From Verrucomicrobiia bacterium (lineage in GTDB: Bacteria; Verrucomicrobiota; Verrucomicrobiia; Limisphaerales; CAIMTB01), in contig JAHCBA010000014.1 of NCBI GenBank assembly GCA_019634625.1, forward strand, positions 1 through 64,000: a DNA stretch of 64,000 nt, given 5' to 3'. The position numbers and the translations under genes are program-made. Every line of letters begins with the position of its first letter. Within the stretch, counting starts at the first letter, position 1. This document shows positions 38,309 to 46,222 of this stretch, one piece after another. The notes beneath the pieces are model-generated. The model was not told the DNA's origin. It saw only the letters and a program-made list of their open reading frames with translations, and made no database searches.

Positions 38309-40468
38309 TCACGGTGCCACCCCCAGTCGCGCCGCCAGCCGCTTCAACACCTCGAGGGCGTCGGCCCGCAAATGGATGAAATCCTCCACCCCGGCCGCCT
38401 TCAACGCCTCCACCTGCTCCGACGGATGCCCGGCCAGCAGCACCGGCACCCCCGGCCGCCGTGCCCGCCACACCGCCATGAATGCCGGCACCCACTCGGG
38501 ATACGTCTCGTCGGTCGAACACAGGCACACCGCCTCCACCCCCGCCGCATCCCCCGCCGCCGCCGCCTCTTCCGCCGTCCGGAATCCCGCCGGCGAAATC
38601 ACCTTGAACCCTCCCGCCTCCAGAAATCCCCGCGCGAAATCCGCCCGCGCCTTGTGCTGCTTCAACGGCCCGAAGTTCGCCAGAAACACCGCCGGCCGAC
38701 GTCCCTCGCCCTCCGCCGCCCGGACCTCGACCGCCCGCCGCACCCGCTCGAATCCCTCGGCCAGCCGGACGAGACACACCGGCGTGATCGGAGTCTCCAG
38801 CTGGTCCTCGATCCGCACCGCACGCGTCACTTCGCCCAGCGTCGCCCCCGCCTCCACCGCCTCGCTGCAGGCCTGGAACAGCGCCGCCTCCGATTGCCCC
38901 AGCACCCCGGCCAGCCGGTCCAGCACCATCTGGTGCTGCCCCTCCGCCGCCGTCCGCACGTCCGTCACCTCCCGCACCCGGCGCCGATGAAACGTCGCCC
39001 GGTCCGTCTCCACGGCGCCCAAGGCCTTCTCCCCGACCTGCGCATAGACGTTGGTGCCCACCACGCTTTCCCGTCGCCGCGCCACCGCCTGCAACCGACC
39101 CTGCGCCACCCGTGCCACCTCGAGCTGCGGCCACCCGGAGCGCATGGCCTCGGCCATCCCGCCCCGCTTCTCCACCTCCTGGAACAGTTCCCAGGCCCGT
39201 CGCGCCAGCGCATCGGTCAGCCACTCGACGTACCACGAGCCCCCCGCCGGATCGATCACCCGCGTCAGGTGACATTCCTCCCGCAACACCAACTGCTGGT
39301 TCCGTGCCACCCGCTGCGAAAACTCGTCCGGTGACCGGATCACTTCGTCGAACCCGCCCACCTGCATGCTGTCGCACCCGCCCAGAACCCCGGCAAACGC
39401 CTCGACCGTCGTCCTCAGCAGGTTCACGTACGGATCAAACGCCGTCTTGTTGAAGTGCGCCGTCCGCACATGCAGCGTCGCCCGCTGCGCCTCCATCCCT
39501 CCCCCCAGCACCGATACCAGCCGCGCCCACAGGAGCCGCGCCGCCCGCAGCTTGGCAATCTCCACGAAATACCGGCTCCCCACCGTGAACGCAAAACGCA
39601 GCCGCGGCGCCACCACGTCGATCCCCAACCCCGCCCCCGCCATCGCCCGCGCATACTCCAGCGCCGTGGCAAGCGCGAACGCCAGTTCCTGCACCGCGTG
39701 CCCCCCCGCCTCATGCCACGCCCGGCTGTGCACGCAGATCGTCTGCAACCGCGGCGCATGCGCCGCACCCCACGCCGTCAACGACGCCATCTCCCGGTAC
39801 GCCCCCGACAACGACTGCGCCAGCCGCCCCTCGTGCGCCAGCACCCCCAGCGGATCCACCTCCACACAGCCCCGCAGACACCGCACATCGTCCCCGCGCC
39901 GCCGCGCCAGCGCCACCAGCAACGCCGCCACCGGCATCCCCGACGCCCCGGACCGGATGAACAGCGGCGTGGACTCCAGATCGATCCCCTCCAGCGCCCG
40001 GTCGAGATCGTCCAGCGAGGCCAGCGACAGGCCGCCCGCCCCCACGTCCGATGCCTCCGCCCAGTCCGGGTCCGCCCCGTTCCGCGTCGCCCGGTCGAGC
40101 ACCATGTTCAGCGCCGTCAGTCCCCGCCCCAGCCCCGCCCGCGCCGCATCGTTGAATTCAGCCGGACTCGACGCCGCAATCTCCTGCGACACCTCCCAGG
40201 GCTGGTCCAGATACCCCGCAGCCCGCGTGCCGCGCACGTACGGCGCAAACCCCGGCAGCGACCCCGCATGCGCCACCCCCTCCGCATCCTCTGCCCGGTA
40301 AATCGGCCGCAACGCAATCCCTTCCACCAGCTCCGTCACCATGCGCCGCTCGAACGGCGCCCCCTTGAGCTCCGCCTCCACCAACGCCTTCCACGTGTCG
40401 TACCCGGCCGGTGGGAATTCGGACAACAGGGCCCCGGCAGACGGATTGGCAGGCGTCGTGTCGCTCAT
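38309..40468 (-). CDS. mutA: Methylmalonyl-CoA mutase, small subunit
   Basis: 719 residues, the same fold as the large subunit. The N-terminal WKALVEAELKGAPFERRMVT and PYVRGTRAAGYLDQPWEVSQ keep the family framework. The C-terminal domain keeps the Rossmann-like shape (AVFLANFGPLKQHKARADFA) but lacks the cobalamin-binding DxHxxG, as expected for the non-catalytic partner. The ATG at 40468 was chosen; a GTG ten codons upstream is possible. Together with the large subunit it should form the heterodimer known from Propionibacterium and Bacteroides-type pathways. Confidence 0.95.
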   Translation of the reverse strand: MSDTTPANPSAGALLSEFPPAGYDTWKALVEAELKGAPFERRMVTELVEGIALRPIYRAEDAEGVAHAGSLPGFAPYVRGTRAAGYLDQPWEVSQEIAASSPAEFNDAARAGLGRGLTALNMVLDRATRNGADPDWAEASDVGAGGLSLASLDDLDRALEGIDLESTPLFIRSGASGMPVAALLVALARRRGDDVRCLRGCVEVDPLGVLAHEGRLAQSLSGAYREMASLTAWGAAHAPRLQTICVHSRAWHEAGGHAVQELAFALATALEYARAMAGAGLGIDVVAPRLRFAFTVGSRYFVEIAKLRAARLLWARLVSVLGGGMEAQRATLHVRTAHFNKTAFDPYVNLLRTTVEAFAGVLGGCDSMQVGGFDEVIRSPDEFSQRVARNQQLVLREECHLTRVIDPAGGSWYVEWLTDALARRAWELFQEVEKRGGMAEAMRSGWPQLEVARVAQGRLQAVARRRESVVGTNVYAQVGEKALGAVETDRATFHRRRVREVTDVRTAAEGQHQMVLDRLAGVLGQSEAALFQACSEAVEAGATLGEVTRAVRIEDQLETPITPVCLVRLAEGFERVRRAVEVRAAEGEGRRPAVFLANFGPLKQHKARADFARGFLEAGGFKVISPAGFRTAEEAAAAGDAAGVEAVCLCSTDETYPEWVPAFMAVWRARRPGVPVLLAGHPSEQVEALKAAGVEDFIHLRADALEVLKRLAARLGVAP

Positions 40469-40504
40469 GGATGGGATTCGCTTCAATTCGCCCGGCACCC
40501 GCTC

Positions 40505-42052
40505 TCAGCCTTCCAGGGTCTCCACCGTCACCTGGTGTCGCGTGCCGTTCAATGTCAGGACCAGGTTGCGTCCACGCCCGCCGGACGCTGGAGCCCCCGC
40601 CGGCGATGCGGCCGCCGGGGCCCGAGTGGCCGCCGGGGCCGGAGTGGCCGCCGAAGCCGCGGGCGCCGATGGAGCGGCCTTGGAGGCATCCGCGCCGGCA
40701 GGCTTGGCCGGGGGTTGCTTGATCAGCGCCTCGACCTGCTGCGGGAACATCGCGAACAACACCACCGTCTCGTCGTCGGTCGGCAATCCCTTCGCCCCGC
40801 ACTGGCTCCGGTACTTCTCCAGCCCCGGCTCCAACAGGTCCGCCGGACGCCCGTCGATCGGCCGCTTGCCGGTCTGCCGCTCCACCTGCGCCAGCACGTC
40901 CGGGGCGATCGGGCCCGGCGTCCGGCCGTACTTGCCCAACGCGATGTCCTGGGCCGGCTGGCAGATCATCTTCCAGCGCCCGAACTTCACGTTCATCATC
41001 GCCTGCGTCCCGACGATCTGGGAGGTCGGCGTCACCAGCGGCACCCAGCCCAGCGCCTCGCGCACCACCGGGATCTCCCGCACCACGTCGTCGAACTGCT
41101 CCGCCATCCCCTGCTCCTTGAGCTGGTTCCGGAAGTTCGAAAGCATCCCGCCCGGCACCTGGTAGATCAGAATGTCCGAGTCCACCCGCTCGTTGGCCGG
41201 ACTCGTGAACTGCCCCAACTCCCGGTACACCCCCTCGAAGTAGCCCCGCAGTTCCGTCAGCTTGGCACCATCGAACGACGGACACCGCGGATGCCCGTCG
41301 AGCAACGCCAGCATCCGCTGCGTGTCCGGCTGCGAGGTTCCGTTGGCAAATGGCACGATCGATACCTCGACCGCATCCACCCCCGCCTCGATGGCCGCCA
41401 GGTAACTCGCCGCCCCCAACCCCGCCGTGTCGTGGGTGTGCACCGTCAGCGGAATCCCCACCTTGCGCTTCAATTCGCTCACCATCCGGTAGGTCACCTG
41501 CGGCTGAAGTATCCCCGACATGTCCTTGATGGCGATCGAATCGCAGCCCATCGACTCGAGTTCGACCCCCATCTTCACAAAGTTCTCCACCGTGTGCACC
41601 GGGCTGATCGTGTAGCACAACTCCCCCCGCGCATGCTTGCCGCACCGCTTCACCGCCCGGATCGCCGTCTGAAGGTTCCGCACGTCATTCAACGCGTCGA
41701 AGATCCGGAAGATGTCCATCCCCGCATCGGCCGTGCACTTCACAAACGCCTCCACCACGTCGTCGGGAAAACTCGCGTACTGCACGATGTTCTGCCCCCG
41801 CAACAGCATCAGATGCGGCGTCTTCGGCGCCGCCTTCTTCACCGCCCGCAGCCGTTCAAACGGGTTCTCCCCGAGAAACCGCAGACACGAGTCGATCGTC
41901 GCCCCTCCCCAGGTCTCCAGCCCGTGGAATCCCATCCCGTCCAGTATTGGAGCCGGTGGCAGCATCTGGGCGGTCGTCATCCGCGTCGCCGCCATCGACT
42001 GGTGTCCATCCCGCAGCACCGTGTTGTTGAAGAGTACCGGTTGGGCGCTCAC
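40505..42052 (-). CDS. Transcarboxylase 5S-like / pyruvate carboxylase subunit B-like protein
   Basis: 515 residues from a GTG start with AAGGA six bases upstream. The HMGL-like TIM barrel has VLRDGHQSMAATRM, MLLRGQNIVQY, CYTISPVHTVE, the carboxylated-lysine segment SIAIKDMSG, and metal ligands in VHTHDTAG. The PycB domain follows (QIPGGMLSN-like VPGGMLSN; PLVTPTSQIVGTQA). The C-terminus has only the first strand pair of a biotinyl domain (LTLNGTRHQVTVE) and no AMKM, so biotin must come from the separate carrier. This resembles the 5S subunit of methylmalonyl-CoA carboxytransferase, which also ends this way. It would convert pyruvate to oxaloacetate. Confidence 0.92.
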   Translation of the reverse strand: MSAQPVLFNNTVLRDGHQSMAATRMTTAQMLPPAPILDGMGFHGLETWGGATIDSCLRFLGENPFERLRAVKKAAPKTPHLMLLRGQNIVQYASFPDDVVEAFVKCTADAGMDIFRIFDALNDVRNLQTAIRAVKRCGKHARGELCYTISPVHTVENFVKMGVELESMGCDSIAIKDMSGILQPQVTYRMVSELKRKVGIPLTVHTHDTAGLGAASYLAAIEAGVDAVEVSIVPFANGTSQPDTQRMLALLDGHPRCPSFDGAKLTELRGYFEGVYRELGQFTSPANERVDSDILIYQVPGGMLSNFRNQLKEQGMAEQFDDVVREIPVVREALGWVPLVTPTSQIVGTQAMMNVKFGRWKMICQPAQDIALGKYGRTPGPIAPDVLAQVERQTGKRPIDGRPADLLEPGLEKYRSQCGAKGLPTDDETVVLFAMFPQQVEALIKQPPAKPAGADASKAAPSAPAASAATPAPAATRAPAAASPAGAPASGGRGRNLVLTLNGTRHQVTVETLEG

Positions 42053-42348
42053 ATCAAGTCCTTCTCTCTTTCGCGTTCCACCTGCGCCGGGTCGTTCCCC
42101 CCGGCCCCGGCCACCTTGGCCCCCCCACCCCCAGCCCGCTTCGCCTCCCTTGGCGAGACCTGACCACCTTTTGTCATCAACAGACCGAATGACGCCGATC
42201 ATCCCTCGTGCAACCGGCTGATAGCAAGCCATTCACACCTGCCCAACCCGATTCCGGCCCCGGCCCCCGGCCTCCGGCAGAATGAAAGCATCGCTAATTC
42301 ACAAACATCGTAGAAACCACAGAAACTAATCACCCACATGGACCCGGC

Positions 42349-43176
42349 TCACACCTCCGAGTACCCCGCCGGTCGCAGCAGCTGGTTGCTGATGTCCGTC
42401 ACAATCTCCGGATCCGTGAAGCCCGACGTGCTGCTCAGGGTCTTCCATTCCGGATCCCCCGCAAACGTCCGCCACGCCCGGTCCCGCGCCGCCAGATCGT
42501 CGAACACCAGCAGGTACGTCAGGTTCGGCAACCGCCCCCCGATCAGTGCCTCACCGAAAAACACCGGCGTCAGTCCGGTCCGCCGGAACAACGCGGTCTC
42601 CCCGATGTCGAACATCTCGATCTTCTTCAGGTTCGCCCGCTTGCTGTGGCTCTCGTACACCCGCAACTCGAAAATCCTGCCCCTCCCTTCCCGCTTCTGC
42701 ACCGGCACCTCCAACCGCGGCACACTGGCAATCGATCCCAGCAGGCTGCTCTCCACCCGCTGATAGACCGGATCGCTCGCCGGAGCGCCGCCCGCCTCCG
42801 CCGCCGCCGCCCGATACTCCCCATCCTCCCGCAACCGCGCCCCGACCGACGCATACACCTCCATCGACGCATACGGAATCAGGACGTACACACTCGGACT
42901 GCCCGGCCCGACCATCACATGGAACACCCCGATCGGTCCGATGCCCAAACGCTTCATCGCCGGCAGCCACGCCTTCTCCAGGTAGTTCTCGAACACCGCC
43001 TGGCGCGGACCCCTCCGCAGATGGTAGCGCCGCAACTCGTAATACTCCCGCGCCGCCGGGGCCGCCGGGGCCGCCGCACCGTTTGCAGCCGGGTTGGCAG
43101 CCGGACCCGCCGCCGCCAGGGCCGTCGTCACCGCCGCCGTGGCGGCCGTCGAGGAAAGAAAATCACGTCGGTTCAT
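42349..43176 (-). CDS. NIPSNAP-family protein with Tat signal
   Basis: 275 residues. The N-terminus MNRRDFLSSTAATAAVTTALAA is a twin-arginine signal, followed by an Ala/Pro linker. Two ferredoxin-like NIPSNAP repeats follow: YYELRRYHLRRGPRQAVFENYL and, in the C-half, IFELRVYESHSKRANLKKIEMF. The family consists of alpha-beta barrel dimers of unclear function, common as secreted paralogues in Verrucomicrobiota and Planctomycetota. The ATG at 43176 immediately precedes the RR motif. About 300 bases separate it from the propionate run, so it is probably a separate unit. Confidence 0.9.
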   Translation of the reverse strand: MNRRDFLSSTAATAAVTTALAAAGPAANPAANGAAAPAAPAAREYYELRRYHLRRGPRQAVFENYLEKAWLPAMKRLGIGPIGVFHVMVGPGSPSVYVLIPYASMEVYASVGARLREDGEYRAAAAEAGGAPASDPVYQRVESSLLGSIASVPRLEVPVQKREGRGRIFELRVYESHSKRANLKKIEMFDIGETALFRRTGLTPVFFGEALIGGRLPNLTYLLVFDDLAARDRAWRTFAGDPEWKTLSSTSGFTDPEIVTDISNQLLRPAGYSEV

Positions 43177-43274
43177 GGGATCGTCTTCGGTTCGTGTCAG
43201 CCCCTGTCCCATGCGCCGTTCCCACCCAAAGTTCAATCCCAGGCTTCCACATAACCCGGGGGCCCAACGGGATT

Positions 43275-43311
43275 GGCCCGCCCTCCCGGCCCCGGCCCGG
43301 GAAGGCGGGCC
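43275..43311. repeat. Strong GC-rich hairpin between dus and NIPSNAP genes
   Basis: Arms of 15 bases (GGCCCGCCCTCCCGG at 43275-43289 and its partner at 43297-43311) with one mismatch and a 7-base loop. It lies 3' of dus and 5' of the NIPSNAP gene on the minus strand. No T tract follows on either strand. A smaller hairpin (GACGCC / GGCGTC) lies at 43342-43359. Confidence 0.55.
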
Positions 43312-43440
43312 CACCGGGCCCCTCGCGGGTCCCCACCCGGTGACGCCCTCCTTGGCGTCGCCCGGATAACGCGACGAACCGCCGAAATCTTTCAAAGAAT
43401 CTGAATCGATTTCGATTTCGACACCGACCTTGCTGCATGG

Positions 43441-44499
43441 CTACGGCTGGCGCTCCACGCCCGCTGCCACGCCCGCTTCCCCCTCGCGCCCCCCCGGCAC
43501 CAATTCCATCGGCCGGTCGTGATCCAGCCATTCCTCCCCCACCCCAAACAACTCCTCCTCGGTCCGAACCCTCCGCATCGACTCCAGAAACCGCCCGCTC
43601 GGCTCGACCCCCTCCCCCAGGAAATTCAGATACTTCTTCAGCTTCTGGACCTGCTTCGCCGCGTCCAGTCCCGCCGGCGCCGTCGTTTCCCACAGATCCC
43701 GCACGTACGCCAGGACCTCGCGCCCCGTCGGCACCCGAACCCTTTGTCCGCGCCACCGCGCCCGGATCTGGTCGAACAACCACGGGTTCCGAATCGCCCC
43801 CCGCCCGATCATCAATCCCCGCGCCCCCGACTCCCGCAGCATCCGCTCCGCACGCTCCGGCGAATCCACTCCGCCGTTCGCCAGCACCGGACAGCCAAGC
43901 TCCCGCGCCGCCCGCGCAATCCCATCCACATGCACCTGCGGACGATACATCTCCTTCACCGTCCTCCCATGGACGGTCACCAGATCGGGACGATGCCGCG
44001 CAAAGATCGGCAGCAGGGTCTCGATCGTCCGCGGATCGTCGAAACCCAGCCGGGTCTTGACCGTGAACTTCACCTCCGTCACCGCCTCCCGCAACGCTCC
44101 CAGCACGGCATCCACCCGCTCCGGAAACCGCAGCAACCCTCCCCCCGCGCACTTCCGATACACCACCGGCGCCGGACACCCCAGGTTGAGATCGATGCCC
44201 GCCACCGGGTACCGCTGCAACTCCCGCGCCGCCCGCGCCAGCGCCTCCACATCGTTCCCCATCAACTGCGCCACCACCGGGCGCCCCGTCGGATTCTCCG
44301 TCACCGACCGCAGGATCGTCCGGTCCAGCCGCGCCGTCGCATGCACCCGGAAATACTCCGTGAAATACACATCCGCCCCTCCCCGCGCCGCCATGATCCG
44401 CCAGAACGGCAGATCCGTGATGTCCTGCATCGGCGCCAGCGCCAACACCGGCTCCCGTCCCGCCAGCAACGCCTCCATCTCTGCCAACCCTTCCTTCAT
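43441..44499 (-). CDS. tRNA-dihydrouridine synthase family protein
   Basis: A 352-residue FMN enzyme that reduces uridines in the tRNA D-loop. LALAPMQDITDLPFWRIMA opens the TIM barrel. DLNLGCPAPVVYRKCAGGGLL holds the catalytic Cys (in GCP) and the following phosphate loop. TVHGRTVKEMYR, VLANGGVDSPE and LMIGRGAIRNPWLF are flavin-binding segments, and a helical C-terminal tRNA-binding domain follows. The subfamily (DusA/B/C) cannot be fixed. The ATG at 44499 was chosen; the gene diverges from the coiled-coil protein gene. Confidence 0.93.
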   Translation of the reverse strand: MKEGLAEMEALLAGREPVLALAPMQDITDLPFWRIMAARGGADVYFTEYFRVHATARLDRTILRSVTENPTGRPVVAQLMGNDVEALARAARELQRYPVAGIDLNLGCPAPVVYRKCAGGGLLRFPERVDAVLGALREAVTEVKFTVKTRLGFDDPRTIETLLPIFARHRPDLVTVHGRTVKEMYRPQVHVDGIARAARELGCPVLANGGVDSPERAERMLRESGARGLMIGRGAIRNPWLFDQIRARWRGQRVRVPTGREVLAYVRDLWETTAPAGLDAAKQVQKLKKYLNFLGEGVEPSGRFLESMRRVRTEEELFGVGEEWLDHDRPMELVPGGREGEAGVAAGVERQP

Positions 44500-44604
44500 C
44501 GAGCCCCCTCCCCTACCACGTCCGCCCACCCCTCCGCGACCTGAATCCTCCGGAACCCATCCGCATTGACACAACCGCACCCCACCCATGATCGTTCAAA
44601 TCCA

Positions 44605-45360
44605 ATGATGGAAGTCGTGGAACGGGTGGATCGACTCGAACGCGTCTTCGCCTCCTTCATGGAGCGAACCGAAGAGGCGCTGGCCGATATTCGTGCCAGC
44701 ACCGCTGAAATTCGCGCCAGCAACCTCCGCACCGACGCCATCCTCCTCGAAATGCAGCGTCAGGCAGAGAAGGATCGCCAGCAGGCGGACAGGGATCGCC
44801 AGCAGGCAGACAAGGATCGTCAGCAGGCGGACAGGGACCGTCAGCAGGCGGACAGGGACCGTCAGCAGGCGGACAGGGACCGTCAGCAGGCGGAAAAAGA
44901 CCGAAGGGACTTCAACAAACGCCTGGCCGAGGCTTCCGACAGCATGGGCACCCTCGTCGAGGACATGGTGGCCCCCAACGCCCGCCGCATCGCCTCGGAA
45001 ATCTTCCCCGACGACCCCGTGATCCGCGTCGCCCAGCGCTTCCGCCAAACCCACCCCGCAGACCGCGGGCGCTCCATCGAAATCGATCTCCTCGCCGCCG
45101 GCCAACGGCACCTGATGATCGTCGAGGCCAAGCGTCGCCTCGGCGCCGACAAGGTCCGGGAATTCCTCGACGCGGTGCGTCTTATCCCCGAGTTCCTTCC
45201 GGAATACGCCCACCACCAGCTCATCCCCGTGGTGGCCAGCGTCTCGATCGATCCGTCCATCATCCCCTTCCTCAATCGAAGCCGCGTGTACGGTGTCGCC
45301 ATGGGCGACGACACCATGCAACTTGTCAATCCCGGTCTGGCGGATTCCGCCCCACGCTGA
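44605..45360 (+). CDS. Coiled-coil protein with PD-(D/E)XK nuclease-like domain
   Basis: 251 residues. The N-terminal 120 form a long coiled coil including six 7-residue units of the type RDRQQAD. DSMGTLVEDMVAPNARRIASE follows and matches a segment of the DUF3782-like proteins common in cyanobacteria. The C-terminal domain has EIDLLAAGQRHLMIVEAKRRL, a D...ExK arrangement of restriction-like nucleases. It may be a nuclease or a degenerate relative; the catalytic Asp/Glu/Lys set appears present. Start is ATG 44605 or 44608, with no clear ribosome binding site. No operon partner; it is divergent from dus. Confidence 0.8.
   Translation: MMEVVERVDRLERVFASFMERTEEALADIRASTAEIRASNLRTDAILLEMQRQAEKDRQQADRDRQQADKDRQQADRDRQQADRDRQQADRDRQQAEKDRRDFNKRLAEASDSMGTLVEDMVAPNARRIASEIFPDDPVIRVAQRFRQTHPADRGRSIEIDLLAAGQRHLMIVEAKRRLGADKVREFLDAVRLIPEFLPEYAHHQLIPVVASVSIDPSIIPFLNRSRVYGVAMGDDTMQLVNPGLADSAPR
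44770..44895 (+). repeat. 21-bp in-frame minisatellite
   Basis: Six direct 21-bp units encode KDRQQAD/RDRQQAD heptads of the coiled coil. Units 4 and 5 are identical and unit 6 differs only in its last base, suggesting recent slippage expansion. Unit length is a multiple of three and of the coiled-coil heptad, so copy number can change without breaking the frame or helix register. Confidence 0.92.
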
Positions 45361-45466
45361 TCCCCGCGCCCCCCGGCACACTCCCGGGCCGTCCCGGGAC
45401 CCCAACCTGCCCTTCCCCGCCTTTTCCCCTTTGCGCAACCCCGCACCGCGCCCTTGAATCGCGCCC

Positions 45467-46222
45467 GTGCAACCGGACCTCGACGCGCTCGTCTCCCTCT
45501 CCCGCGAACTGGGGCGCGATGACCGGCATCTCGCCATTCTCGGCGAGGGCAACACCTCCGCCCGCATGGGCGATGGCCGCATGGCGGTCAAAGCCAGCGG
45601 CGCCTCGCTGGCCACTCTCCAACCGGCCGACCTCACCCTCTGTCATACCCCGCCGCTTCTCGCCCTCCTCGACCGGAAACACGCCACCGACGCCGAAATC
45701 TCCGAAACCCTCCGCTCCAGCCGCGTCGATCCCGATGCCCGCCAGCCCAGCATCGAAAGCGTCTTCCACGCCTGGCTCCTCTCCCTCGATGGAGTCCACT
45801 GCGTCGGACACACCCATCCCCTCGACGTCAATCGCGTCCTCTGTTCCCCGCGCGCTCGCGACTTCTCCGAGCGCCGCATGTTCCCTGACGAAATCGTGGT
45901 CTGCGGCCCCGCCTCCGTGTTCGTCCCCTACACCGATCCCGGACTTCCCCTCGCCCGCGAAATCCGCGACCGCACCCGGGCGCTGGCCGACAAACTCGGA
46001 CAACCGCCCCGCCTCATCCTTCTCCAAAACCACGGCCTCATCGCCCTCGGCCCCAATCCCCCCTCCGTCCTCGCCACCACCCTCATGGCCGTCAAGGCCG
46101 CCGCCATCTTCGTCGGCGCCGCCGCCCTCGGCGGACCCGTCTTCCTCACCCCGCAGCACGTCGATCGGATCGCGGGCCGCGCCGACGAAACCTATCGCCA
46201 GCAGCAATGGAAGCTCCGCTGA
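45467..46222 (+). CDS. Class II aldolase/adducin family protein (rhamnulose-1-phosphate aldolase candidate)
   Basis: A 251-residue zinc aldolase fold, read from a GTG start. LGEGNTSARM and VKASGASLATL form the substrate phosphate pocket; ESVFHAW supplies the likely catalytic Glu. HTHPLD gives two zinc-ligand His residues and LLQNHGLIALG the third. It overlaps the rhamnulokinase gene by 16 bases. This pairing implies cleavage of L-rhamnulose 1-phosphate to DHAP and L-lactaldehyde; L-fuculose 1-phosphate is an alternative. No rhamnose isomerase or shell proteins of a microcompartment occur in the window. Confidence 0.87.
   Translation: MQPDLDALVSLSRELGRDDRHLAILGEGNTSARMGDGRMAVKASGASLATLQPADLTLCHTPPLLALLDRKHATDAEISETLRSSRVDPDARQPSIESVFHAWLLSLDGVHCVGHTHPLDVNRVLCSPRARDFSERRMFPDEIVVCGPASVFVPYTDPGLPLAREIRDRTRALADKLGQPPRLILLQNHGLIALGPNPPSVLATTLMAVKAAAIFVGAAALGGPVFLTPQHVDRIAGRADETYRQQQWKLR

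Noticed and set aside
32068-42052. Sodium-pumping methylmalonyl-CoA or oxaloacetate decarboxylase
   Set aside because: No membrane beta subunit or gamma-type membrane helix is encoded in the run.
42053-42348. Cobalamin riboswitch ahead of the mutase run
   Set aside because: No B12-box-like sequence or paired domains seen in the 296-base leader.
44586-44604. GTTCAAATCC resembling a tRNA T-arm
   Set aside because: No paired T-stem, acceptor stem or anticodon arm around it.
44770-44895. CRISPR array in the 21-bp repeats
   Set aside because: Units are directly contiguous without spacers and encode protein heptads.
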